Origin: Roseitranquillus sp963709765
GTDB lineage: Bacteria > Pseudomonadota > Alphaproteobacteria > Rhodobacterales > Rhodobacteraceae
NCBI GenBank assembly: GCA_963709765.1
Contig: CAVPXL010000004.1
Location: forward strand, 186,001-250,000
Direction: 5' to 3'
Length of the DNA stretch: 64,000 nucleotides
Of the stretch, positions 19,476-26,941 are shown in pieces. Numbering within the stretch: position 1 is the stretch's first letter; every line of letters starts with the position of its first letter. The notes beneath the pieces are model-generated. The model saw nothing but the letters and a program-made list of their open reading frames with translations. It was not told where the DNA came from and did not search any database. The position numbers and the translations under genes were made by a program.

Positions 19476-21499
19476 TCATTCGGGGATCGAAAACACCTGG
19501 CCCGGATAGATCAGGTCGGGATCGCGGATGCGCTCGCGGTTCGCCTCGAACACCCGGACATACTGCACCCCGTCGCCCCACCTCTCCCGCGCGATTCCCC
19601 AGAGCGTATTGCCCGGCTGAACCGTCACCAGCCGCACATCGGCGCCGCCCGCGTCGAGTTCGGCGATCGCGTCCCGGTCCTCGCGGCGGAACGGCGTTTC
19701 GGCCCGCGAGGTCACGCTGCCATCGGCCGCGATCTCGTCCACGCGCAGGGTATAGACGCCGGTATCCACCTGCGGCAGCGGCGCGCGCCACTGGCCGCGC
19801 GGCGTGATCTCCACGGTGCGGACCGGCGCGTTGTCCAGATAGACCCGCACATGGGCGCCGTCCGACCCGCGTCCCGACAGTTCGACATCGCCTTGCGGAT
19901 CATAGGCAATCGCGTCGATCACCACCTGGTCCATCACCTGCGGTCCGCCCTGCAGGACCCGCACGCCCTCCGCGTCGGCCAGCAGGACCCGCGGCGCCCC
20001 GGCCGCCCCGTCGCCCGCCGACCCGTCCGCGGAACCGCCACCCGACCCCACCGGACTCGCCGCATCCCCGACCGCGCCCGCCACCTCGGCACCGCCGCCC
20101 AGCCCTTCGGCACCTTCCGCCCCCGGCCTCGCCGCGTCCGCCGCGCCAACACCCGACCTTACCGGACTCGCCGCATCCCCGACCGCGCCCGCCACCTCGG
20201 CACCGCCGTCCAGCTCTTCGGCACCTTCCGCCCCCGGCCTCGCCGCGCCCGCCGCATCGCCGCCGCCCGACCCCTCCACCGCGCCAGCATCCGCAGCCGA
20301 CGTCACGGCTTCATCTTCAGGGACGCGGGCCATCACCGTCGCGCCCTCGCCCCGCGCTTGCGCCGCGCCCCCCTGCGCCGCAACGACGCCGTCCCGACTG
20401 ACCGCCCGGCGACGCGCCGTCTCCGCAGCCGTCTCCGCAGCCGCACCGGCGCGCGCACGCGCCGCGGCCTCGTCCGCAGGCGTCGCCTCGACCGGCGCCT
20501 CCTCCGGCGCCCGCACCGGCGCAACAGCATCAGCCCCGGCACCCGCCGTCGCGGGCCCGGCACCGGCCCCCGGCTCATCCGTCGCGGGCGCCGCACCGTC
20601 TCCCGGCGCCTCCCCGGCCCCGGCATCCGCCGTCGCGCGCGTATCGACCGGCGGCGGCGCATCCCCGCGCTCCGCTCGCGCGGCCCTGCCCGGCGCGGCC
20701 GCCGTCGCCGGGTCACTCGGAACGCCCAAGACCGGCTCCGCATCGCCGGCCGCGGGCGCCCCGACATCCGTCGCGGGCGCCGGAACGCCGGGCGGCGGCG
20801 GCGCGGGCGCGGCATCGCCCACCCGCGGCGGCGTTCCACCGCCAGTCACGGCCGGAGATTCCGGCACCGGCGCGCGCACCTCTCCGGCCCCGACCTGCGG
20901 CCGCCCCCCCGCGACCTGCGGCCGCCCCCCGCCCGGGGCACCGTCTCGGGTGCGCCCACCCCCGCCGACAGGCTCGCGACCACCTCCGGCCCGGCTCCGG
21001 CGTCCGGCTCCGCCGCGCGCGCCGCCAGCAGCGCCTCTGGCGACGGCGACAGGATCACCGTATCGGTTGTCCGCACCTCCGCGCCTCCCGGTCCCAGCGC
21101 CCGCAACGAAAGCAGCCGCGGCCGCGCCGACAGACCGGCCGAGAACAGCGCCACGAAAGACCCGCCGCCATCGGCACGCACCCGCGCCGCCTCCTTCCCG
21201 TCGATCAGCACGATGATCTCGGCCCCCGGCGGCCCGCTTCCGGCGACCAGCGCCTCGCCGTCCGGCTCGACCCGGACGATGTCGAATTCCGGCCGCGCCG
21301 CCTCCGCCGCCTGCGCCGCCTCGGGCGCCTGCGACCCGTCCGCCGCCGGCCCGTCGGCAACGGCCGCGTCCGGCGCCGGCTCGGGTGCCGCGACCTGCGG
21401 CGCCTCAATTCGGGATTCCTCGACCAGGGGCGGCACGACGATCAGGCCGAGAGCCACCAGCCCGATCAGCACGATCAGGGCAATTCCGCCCGTCCGCAT
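19476..21499 (-). CDS. LysM domain protein with long Ala/Pro-rich linker (one frameshift)
   Basis: About 670 residues. It begins MRTGGIALIVLIGLVALGL (membrane anchor), followed by an Ig-like/Big segment (FDIVRVEPDGEALVAG, GPPGAEIIVLIDGKE) and an Ala/Gly/Pro-rich linker. A second Ig-like region (VELSGRGSDGAHVRVYLDN) precedes a C-terminal LysM domain (VTVQPGNTLWGIARERWGDG to DLIYPGQVFSIPE) that binds peptidoglycan. The two long frames meet near 20890-20915, where runs of C lie (CCGCCCCCCCGCG), a likely indel site. Such proteins are common in Rhodobacterales next to the LOG-family gene. Role presumably at the cell wall. Confidence 0.85.
20041..20262 (-). repeat. Two copies of a 111-bp direct repeat in the LysM gene
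   Basis: GGACTCGCCGCATCCCCGAC occurs at 20053 and again at 20164, so the period is 111 bases or 37 codons, in phase with the reading frame. The copies differ by a few substitutions. Each encodes an Ala/Gly/Glu-rich linker unit containing GAEVAGAVGDAASPV. Confidence 0.8.
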
Positions 21500-21613
21500 G
21501 GCTTGAATCCTCCTGAACGCGCCTCACGGCGCCGCGGCCGGTCTGCCCCCCGTTGAGCCAGCATAGCAACGTCGCTAACAGGGGTCAAAACCGCGCCCGG
21601 AGCAGGAGACGAC

Positions 21614-22192
21614 ATGGACACCGGAACGACCTCGATCTGCGTCTATTGCGGCTCACGCTTCGGCGCCCGCCGGGCCTACGAAGCCGCCGCCACCGAGCTC
21701 GGCCAGCGCCTCGCCGAGGCGCGCTTCCGTCTCGTCTACGGCGCCGGCGACGTGGGGCTGATGGGCAGCGTCGCGCGCGCCGCGCAAGGTGCCGGCGGCG
21801 ACACGTTCGGCGTCATCCCGCGCCACCTGCTCGACCGCGAGGTCGGCAAGCGCGACCTCTCCCGCTTCATCGTCACCGAGACGATGCACGAGCGCAAGAA
21901 GGTCATGTTCATGAACGCCGACGCCATCGTCGTCCTGCCCGGCGGCGCCGGCACCCTCGACGAGTTCTTCGAGGTGCTCACCTGGCGTCAGCTCGGCCTG
22001 CACGACAAGCCGGTGATCCTGCTCGACACCGACGGCTACTGGGAGCCGCTCGCCGCGCTCGTCGACCATGTGATCGACCAGGGCTTCGCCGATCCCAGCC
22101 TCGCGGGCTACATCACGCGGGTGGCGGGCGTCGGCGCGCTGATGAGCTGCCTGCGCGCCGACCTGTCGCGTCTCAGGCTGTCCGCCGAATAG
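21614..22192 (+). CDS. LOG family protein (cytokinin riboside 5'-monophosphate phosphoribohydrolase type)
   Basis: A 192-residue Rossmann-fold protein. The family signature PGGAGTLDE lies at residues 109-117 and is preceded by MHERKKVM, together forming the nucleotide-binding and catalytic site. The N-terminus SICVYCGSRFG is also typical. LOG enzymes release the base from nucleoside 5'-monophosphates; bacterial members (TIGR00730) may act on AMP or cytokinin nucleotides. Start has AGCAGGAG upstream. Its last 85 bases overlap the end of the rarD-type gene on the opposite strand. Confidence 0.93.
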   Translation: MDTGTTSICVYCGSRFGARRAYEAAATELGQRLAEARFRLVYGAGDVGLMGSVARAAQGAGGDTFGVIPRHLLDREVGKRDLSRFIVTETMHERKKVMFMNADAIVVLPGGAGTLDEFFEVLTWRQLGLHDKPVILLDTDGYWEPLAALVDHVIDQGFADPSLAGYITRVAGVGALMSCLRADLSRLRLSAE

Positions 22193-23004
22193 ATCGCCAG
22201 CGCCACCCAGATCGCCGGAAACGCCAGCGCGTGCCAGCGCGTCACCGGCTCGGCGAAGAACAGCACCGCGCAGCAGAATTGCAATGTCGGGTTGAGGTAC
22301 TGCACCAGCCCCAGCGTGGACAGCCGGACCCGCCGCGCCGCGAAGCTGAACAGCGCCAGCGGCACCGCCGTCAGCGGCCCCGAAGCCAGAAGGAAGCCGA
22401 GCGTGCGCCCGTCCTCCACCGGCGCCGCCGCGAACCACAGCCATCCGAGCGCCAGCGGCGTCAGCAGCGCGACCTCGGCCGTCACCGTCACCACCGGCCC
22501 CGCCGCCAGCGACCGCTTGATCAGGCCGTAGCCCGCGAACGTCCCCGCCAGCGCCAGGCTCAGCCACGGCGCGGCGCCAAGCCCCGCCGCCAGCATCGAC
22601 ACCGCCGCCGCCGCCAGCGCCACGGCCAGCCATTGCGGCCACGACAGATGCTCGCCCAGCACCAGCCGCCCCAGCATCACCGCCACCAGCGGAAAGATGT
22701 AATAGCCAAGGCTCGATTCCGTCACCCGCCCGATCTGCGTAGCCAGGATGAACAGGAACCAGTTCCCCGAGATGAACAGCCCCGCCAGCGCCAGCCGCGG
22801 CCACGCCGCGCGCAGATCCGCCAGCGCCCGCAGCCGCCCCTGCACTCCCAGAAGCGCCAGAAAGAACAGCAGCGACCAGATCGTGCGATGCGCCAGGATG
22901 TCGAGCGGCGGCTGATGCGCCACCTGCGCGTAGAACATCGGCGACAGGCCCCAGATCACGCAGGTGCCGATCATCGCCAGAATGCCCTGCCCGCGCTCCG
23001 TCAC
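22108..23004 (-). CDS. rarD: RarD-type EamA/DMT permease
   Basis: A 298-residue integral membrane protein with about ten transmembrane helices. The N-terminus (GILAMIGTCVIWGLSPMFYA), the segment LAHRTIWSLLFFLALL, NWFLFILATQIGRVTESSLG and GLVQYLNPTLQF match RarD, a member of the drug/metabolite transporter superfamily of uncertain substrate (chloramphenicol sensitivity in name only). The start is a GTG at 23004 with GGGAGAGCGGG upstream; an in-frame upstream ATG would add a non-homologous leader. The C-terminus overlaps the LOG gene convergently by 85 bases. Confidence 0.9.
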   Translation of the reverse strand: MTERGQGILAMIGTCVIWGLSPMFYAQVAHQPPLDILAHRTIWSLLFFLALLGVQGRLRALADLRAAWPRLALAGLFISGNWFLFILATQIGRVTESSLGYYIFPLVAVMLGRLVLGEHLSWPQWLAVALAAAAVSMLAAGLGAAPWLSLALAGTFAGYGLIKRSLAAGPVVTVTAEVALLTPLALGWLWFAAAPVEDGRTLGFLLASGPLTAVPLALFSFAARRVRLSTLGLVQYLNPTLQFCCAVLFFAEPVTRWHALAFPAIWVALAIYSADSLRRDRSARRQLISAPTPATRVM

Positions 23005-23144
23005 ATCCCGCTCTCCCGCTGAGTTGCGCCGCTTCTGGCCCACCGGCCGAGCGCTCGCAAGGCCTGCCGCGCGCACCCGCCCACACGGAAAGGGCGCCCG
23101 CAATCCTCGCCGCGGACGCCCCTCGATCTTGCCTGTCGCGCGCC

Positions 23145-23624
23145 TCAGCCCGCCGGGCCGGGACGGGCTCCAACGCGCCCTTCAGGATCTTCTCGATCTC
23201 CTCGATCGTGTGGTTGGTCAGGGTCTTGTCGACCTCGCCCACCACCTTGTCCGACACCTCCTTGTGGAGCTTGCTGGCGCAGCTCGCCCAGAATCCCCGG
23301 CGCCGCGACAAGCACGATCCGGTCGAACTTGCCCTTGTGCGACCCGCTCGTAAAGGATGTCCGCCATGATCGTCGGCGAACCGGTCCTTGGCAAGCTGGT
23401 GCCAGTCGGTGTCGTCATAGGCATAGCGCCTGCACGCCGTCGCTCTCGCCCTGCCGCCCGGGGCGGTTGGCCGATTGCTCGATATCGTGCGGATTTTCCT
23501 GATGCTCCTCGCGCGTGACGTTGAGCACCGGGATCTCGGCGTCGCCGTCATTGACCAGGAACAGCGCCTTTTCGCCATCGGCCACCAGAACCCATGTTCC
23601 GTTGCGCAGATCCGTGATCGCCAT
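23145..23624 (-). CDS. Host attachment protein family member (frameshifted)
   Basis: About 150 residues when phases are joined. It begins MAITDLRNGTWVLVADGEKA (23624), continues with YAYDDTDWHQLAKDRFAD, MADILYERVAQG, KFDRIVLVAAPGILGELR and KLHKEVSDKVVGEVDKTLTN, and ends HTIEEIEKILKGALEPVP. These blocks in this order are those of the small host-attachment/BaeRF-like proteins common in Alphaproteobacteria, with resemblance to release-factor folds and no proven function. At least three frame changes (near 23420, 23350 and 23280). The ATG overlaps the stop of the upstream 77-residue gene (TGATG), so the two are coupled. Confidence 0.75.
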
Positions 23625-23857
23625 CAGCGGTTCTCCTTGCCGAGGTTGCTCGTCGCGGGCTTCTCCTCGTCGGCCTTGCGGACCCGCGTCGTGCCGGCGG
23701 GACGCTCGCCCGCGCGCTTCTGCTCGTCCTCGGACCCGATCGCGCGCGACAGGCTGCCGCCTGAACGGCCGCCCTGTTCCGGCGTGCCGGTCTCGGTGTC
23801 GCCCAGCACCTCGTCGGTTTCGCGCGTTCCGTCCTTGGAGCGTTTGCGTTCTGTCAT
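23624..23857 (-). CDS. Hypothetical hydrophilic 77-residue protein
   Basis: Starts at ATG 23857 with GGAGGACACC upstream. The product is almost entirely charged and polar (MTERKRSKDGTRETDEVLGD, then RAIGSEDEQKRAGERPAG) with no hydrophobic core, so probably disordered. It lies directly upstream of, and overlaps by one base, the host-attachment-type gene, suggesting co-expression. I do not recognise a family. The ribosome binding site, coupling and codon bias support a real gene. Confidence 0.7.
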   Translation of the reverse strand: MTERKRSKDGTRETDEVLGDTETGTPEQGGRSGGSLSRAIGSEDEQKRAGERPAGTTRVRKADEEKPATSNLGKENR

Positions 23858-23920
23858 GGTGTCCTCCGTGGTTCCCTTGCGTGCACAACCTGTGGGCAGG
23901 CAAGGGAGTTCCGGAGGGCG

Positions 23921-24517
23921 TCAGCCGCGCCGCCGCACCAGCCCGAAGAGCCCCAGCGCGCCCGCCAGCAGCGGCAGCCCCGCTGGCAGCGGGATCACCC
24001 CCGCCTCCTCCGGCCCGAAACGCACCGTCAGCGTGTCGTCGGTCGCCAGCGTGTAGACGTGGCTGCCGGGGGTCACGCCGAGGCTCGCGAACGTCGCGCC
24101 GGCGAAATCGAGCGTCGCCTGCACCGGGCCTGCGCTGAAACCCTCGGGAAGCAACAGAAGCGGCGGTCCGAACTGTGTCTGGTCCTCGACAATGATGACG
24201 GCAAGCGCCAGGGCGAGCTCCAGTCCCGTTGCGACACCCGGTGTGAATGTGCCGGTGCCGAAGCTCAGCGGACCGTCGATCGCGTAGGGCTCGAGAAGCG
24301 GCCCCGCAAAGTCGCTGGTGGACAGCGCGCCCTGCTGAGGTTCTATCCCGGGGGTGAAATCGAACCCGCTCGGAAGCGCGGCCCCGGGGTCGAGCTCTCC
24401 CGTGAGCGTCCCCTGCACCCCGCTCCCCGTTTCCACGAAGCTGAACACCGCCGCCGCATCCGCCGCGCCCGCGCTCACCGCGACGCCGAGCGCCGCCGCC
24501 ATAACCGTTTTCATCAT
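23921..24517 (-). CDS. VPLPA-CTERM sorting-domain protein
   Basis: A 198-residue exported protein. Signal peptide MMKTVMAAALGVAVSAGAAD, a mature domain rich in Gly, Thr and hydrophobic beta residues (FSFVETGSGVQGTLTGELDP), and a C-terminal IPLPAGLPLLAGALGLFGLV followed by RRRG. The tail is the VPLPA-CTERM type, recognised by exosortase/archaeosortase-like systems in Rhodobacterales that process and attach surface or matrix proteins. The start is the first of two ATGs behind GGGAGGGG; a GTG three bases earlier is also possible. It diverges from dedA. Function of the body unknown. Confidence 0.87.
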   Translation of the reverse strand: MMKTVMAAALGVAVSAGAADAAAVFSFVETGSGVQGTLTGELDPGAALPSGFDFTPGIEPQQGALSTSDFAGPLLEPYAIDGPLSFGTGTFTPGVATGLELALALAVIIVEDQTQFGPPLLLLPEGFSAGPVQATLDFAGATFASLGVTPGSHVYTLATDDTLTVRFGPEEAGVIPLPAGLPLLAGALGLFGLVRRRG

Positions 24518-24542
24518 CACCCCTCCCTGGTCTCCCCAGAAA

Positions 24543-24572
24543 AGGCTACGGACCCGCGCACCGCGCTGTCAA
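24543..24572 (-). promoter_or_regulatory. Probable promoter of the VPLPA-CTERM gene
   Basis: On the minus strand TTGACA (24572-24567) and TAGCCT (24548-24543) are 18 bases apart, in the AT-rich divergent region shared with dedA and about 25 bases from the gene's ribosome binding site. Confidence 0.5.
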
Positions 24573-24725
24573 TCGAAATTTCGCACAACAAGTCACTGTA
24601 TAGCATAGATTTTTCGCGCTTCACCCCCTCCGGGCGAGGCTTCGCGCCCAGCCTCCATCGCAGCGTGCGGGAACCGGCCGCCCCGCTCCCGCGCTGTAGC
24701 CCCGAGGCAGAGAAAGGCAAAAATC

Positions 24726-25331
24726 ATGTTCGACTGGATCACCGGTTTTCTCGATACCATCGGTCCGTTCGGCGTCGCCCTGCTGATGTTTCTTGAAAAC
24801 GTCTTTCCGCCGATCCCGTCGGAGCTGATCATGCCGCTCGCCGGCTACAACGCCGCGCGCGGCGAGGGCAGTCTCGTCGTCACCATCGTGGCCGGCAGCA
24901 CCGGTTCGCTGCTCGGGGCCCTGCTGTGGTACTACATCGGCCTCTGGATCGGGCGCGACCGGGTCCACCGGCTGGCCGAGAAGCACGGGCGCTGGCTGAC
25001 CGTATCGTCCGACGAATTCGAACAGGCGGAGGGCTGGTTCTCCCGCCACGGCGGCAAGGCGGTGTTCTTCGGCCGCCTGATCCCGACGGTGCGGACCTTC
25101 ATCTCGGTGCCCGCCGGGATGGCCCGGATGCCGATGCCGAAGTTCCTGCTCTACTCCGCCGTGGGGACCGTCCTGTGGACGACGCTGCTGGCCTATGCCG
25201 GCTATGTTCTCGAGAGCCAGTACGAAAAGGTCTCGCAATGGCTGAACCCGGTCTCGAACGTCATCTTCGGCGGCATCGTGCTGTTCTACCTCTGGCGCGT
25301 CGTCACCTTCGACCGCCGCCAGAAGGCCTGA
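24726..25331 (+). CDS. DedA family membrane protein
   Basis: A 201-residue inner-membrane protein. Conserved DedA features: FLENVFPPIPSELIMPLAGY near the N-terminus with the acidic and proline residues of the first re-entrant loop, GSLLGALLWYYIGLWIGR, and the FFGRLIPTVRTFISVPAG motif with the functional Arg residues. Family members are proton-dependent flippases for lipid carriers such as undecaprenyl phosphate or phospholipids, needed for envelope homeostasis. Start preceded by AAGG. Intact, average length. Confidence 0.93.
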   Translation: MFDWITGFLDTIGPFGVALLMFLENVFPPIPSELIMPLAGYNAARGEGSLVVTIVAGSTGSLLGALLWYYIGLWIGRDRVHRLAEKHGRWLTVSSDEFEQAEGWFSRHGGKAVFFGRLIPTVRTFISVPAGMARMPMPKFLLYSAVGTVLWTTLLAYAGYVLESQYEKVSQWLNPVSNVIFGGIVLFYLWRVVTFDRRQKA

Positions 25332-25525
25332 CGACAGGTCCGGCTCCCGCCCGGTTCCGCACCGGGCCACGGGCGCCACGCATGACGCATCCCGCCGAGA
25401 CCATGGGTCCCGCCGGCGCGATCCGGACTCCACCGAGCGATGTCACAAGACGCAATTCCGCGCCCGGCGGCAGGTTAGGATTTGCCGCGGTTTTGTGTAT
25501 GAAGTTTAATCTGGGGGGGTAACTT

Positions 25526-25543
25526 CTTGCAACAAGTTGCAAG
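25526..25543. repeat. Inverted repeat between dedA and sodB
   Basis: CTTGCAAC and GTTGCAAG are exact inverted arms of eight bases separated by AA, in a locally AT-rich 250-bp spacer between two converging genes. There is no T-run, so it is not a classic terminator, yet no promoter is expected here either. Confidence 0.6.
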
Positions 25544-25591
25544 ATCGACCCCCGACGGCACGATGTCCGCCGGAGGCGCCAGGGGCCGGGA

Positions 25592-26203
25592 TCAGCCCGC
25601 AGTCGAAAGCCTTTCGGCCACGTTCTCCCAGTTGATCAGCTTGTCGAGGAAGTTCGACAGGTAGGCCGGACGCTTGTTGCGGAAGTCGATATAGTAGCTG
25701 TGCTCCCACACGTCGCAGCCCAGAAGTGCAGTCTGATCAAAGCACAAGGGGTTCACGCCGTTCTCGGTCTTGGTCACCTTGAGGGTGCCGTCCTTCTCCG
25801 CCACCAGCCAGGCCCAGCCCGAGCCGAACTGCCCCGCCCCGGCGGCCGAGAACTCCTCCTTGAACTTGTCGACCGACCCGAACGCATCCACGATCCGCCG
25901 CTCCAGCTCGGACGGCATCCGGCTCTCGTTCGGCGTCATCATTTCCCAGAACTGGTTGTGATTCCAATACTGTGAAGCGTTGTTGAAGATCCCGCTCTGG
26001 GCCACCGCGTCGGGCTTGTAGGTGCCCTTGACGATCTCCTCGACCGACTTGCCTTCCCACTCCGTCCCGGCGACGGCCTTGTTGCCGTTGTCGACATAGG
26101 CCTTGTGGTGGATGTCGTGGTGGTATTCCAGCGTCTCGCGGCTCATGCCCTTGTCGGCCAGTGCATCGTGCGAATACGGCAGATCAGGTAGTTCGAAAGC
26201 CAT
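25592..26203 (-). CDS. sodB: Superoxide dismutase, iron type
   Basis: A 203-residue Fe/Mn SOD converting superoxide to peroxide in the cytoplasm. Metal ligands are visible: His28 in LEYHHDIHH, His82 in WNHNQFW, and the Asp and His of DVWEHSYYIDF near residue 165. The second-sphere Gln lies at 78 in ASQYW, the position used by iron enzymes (E. coli SodB Gln69), so Fe or a cambialistic preference is likely rather than strict Mn. Ends close to an unusual inverted repeat and converges with dedA. Intact. Confidence 0.96.
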   Translation of the reverse strand: MAFELPDLPYSHDALADKGMSRETLEYHHDIHHKAYVDNGNKAVAGTEWEGKSVEEIVKGTYKPDAVAQSGIFNNASQYWNHNQFWEMMTPNESRMPSELERRIVDAFGSVDKFKEEFSAAGAGQFGSGWAWLVAEKDGTLKVTKTENGVNPLCFDQTALLGCDVWEHSYYIDFRNKRPAYLSNFLDKLINWENVAERLSTAG

Positions 26204-26353
26204 CGGTCTCCCTCCATCTATCGGCGATTACCTGCAGCAATGGAGCGTCCGCGCGATGCCCGTCAACCCCTGTCACACAACGCGAGCGCCCGCCGGCACT
26301 CCCCCGCCCGAGGCCAGTGAGGGGTGGGCTTGTCCCGCGATCCCAGTGACTTG

Positions 26354-26941
26354 TCAGATCGATGGCACCGCGTCCGGCTCGGGTCGTCCATGGAGATCCA
26401 GTGCCGCATCGGGGTCCGCCGCGTCCGCAAGAAGGTCGAAGACATACGTCGCGACGGATCTGAAACAGACCAATTCGATCCGCCCCTCGCGCACCCAGAA
26501 CGCCACCGGCACCTGACCCAGCCGCGTCCGCCGCACCCGTCCCGTCGGCAGGCCGACCGGCCCGACATCGGCAGGCGTCAGCTTGGCCAGCACGTCGCGC
26601 GCCTTTGCCCCATCCAACGTCACACACGCCCGCATGTCGGACACATCGGCGACAAGAACATGCAACCCGTCAACCGCCCGCGTCAGATCTTCGACGCAAT
26701 CCGGCAAGCTATCCGTCTGCACTACAAGCAAGACTTCATCCGGCGACATCCAGAGCGACAGCCGCCCCTCCCGGTCCGCCAGCATCCCCTGTTCGGGCAT
26801 CGCGAACCCGGCCGACGCGATGGCGTCGCGCACACCCTCGTCCGAAAGGTCGCCGCGCAAAGCGATCATGCCCCGAGGCGCGGCCTCCGAAAGGGTCGCG
26901 AGCCCTTCGAACCGGCGCCCCTCGAGCGGCGTTTCAGGCAT
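26354..26941 (-). CDS. soxG: Sarcosine oxidase gamma subunit
   Basis: A 195-residue SoxG: LSLWMSPDEVLLVVQTDSLP, LHVLVADVSDMRACVTLDG, KLTPADVGP and the C-terminal VAFWVREGRIELVCFRSVA are family blocks related to the GcvT fold. It is the structural subunit of heterotetrameric sarcosine oxidase, which oxidatively demethylates sarcosine to glycine with formation of 5,10-methylene-THF and hydrogen peroxide. Its ATG overlaps the end of soxA by eight bases. Last gene of the operon. Intact. Confidence 0.93.
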   Translation of the reverse strand: MPETPLEGRRFEGLATLSEAAPRGMIALRGDLSDEGVRDAIASAGFAMPEQGMLADREGRLSLWMSPDEVLLVVQTDSLPDCVEDLTRAVDGLHVLVADVSDMRACVTLDGAKARDVLAKLTPADVGPVGLPTGRVRRTRLGQVPVAFWVREGRIELVCFRSVATYVFDLLADAADPDAALDLHGRPEPDAVPSI

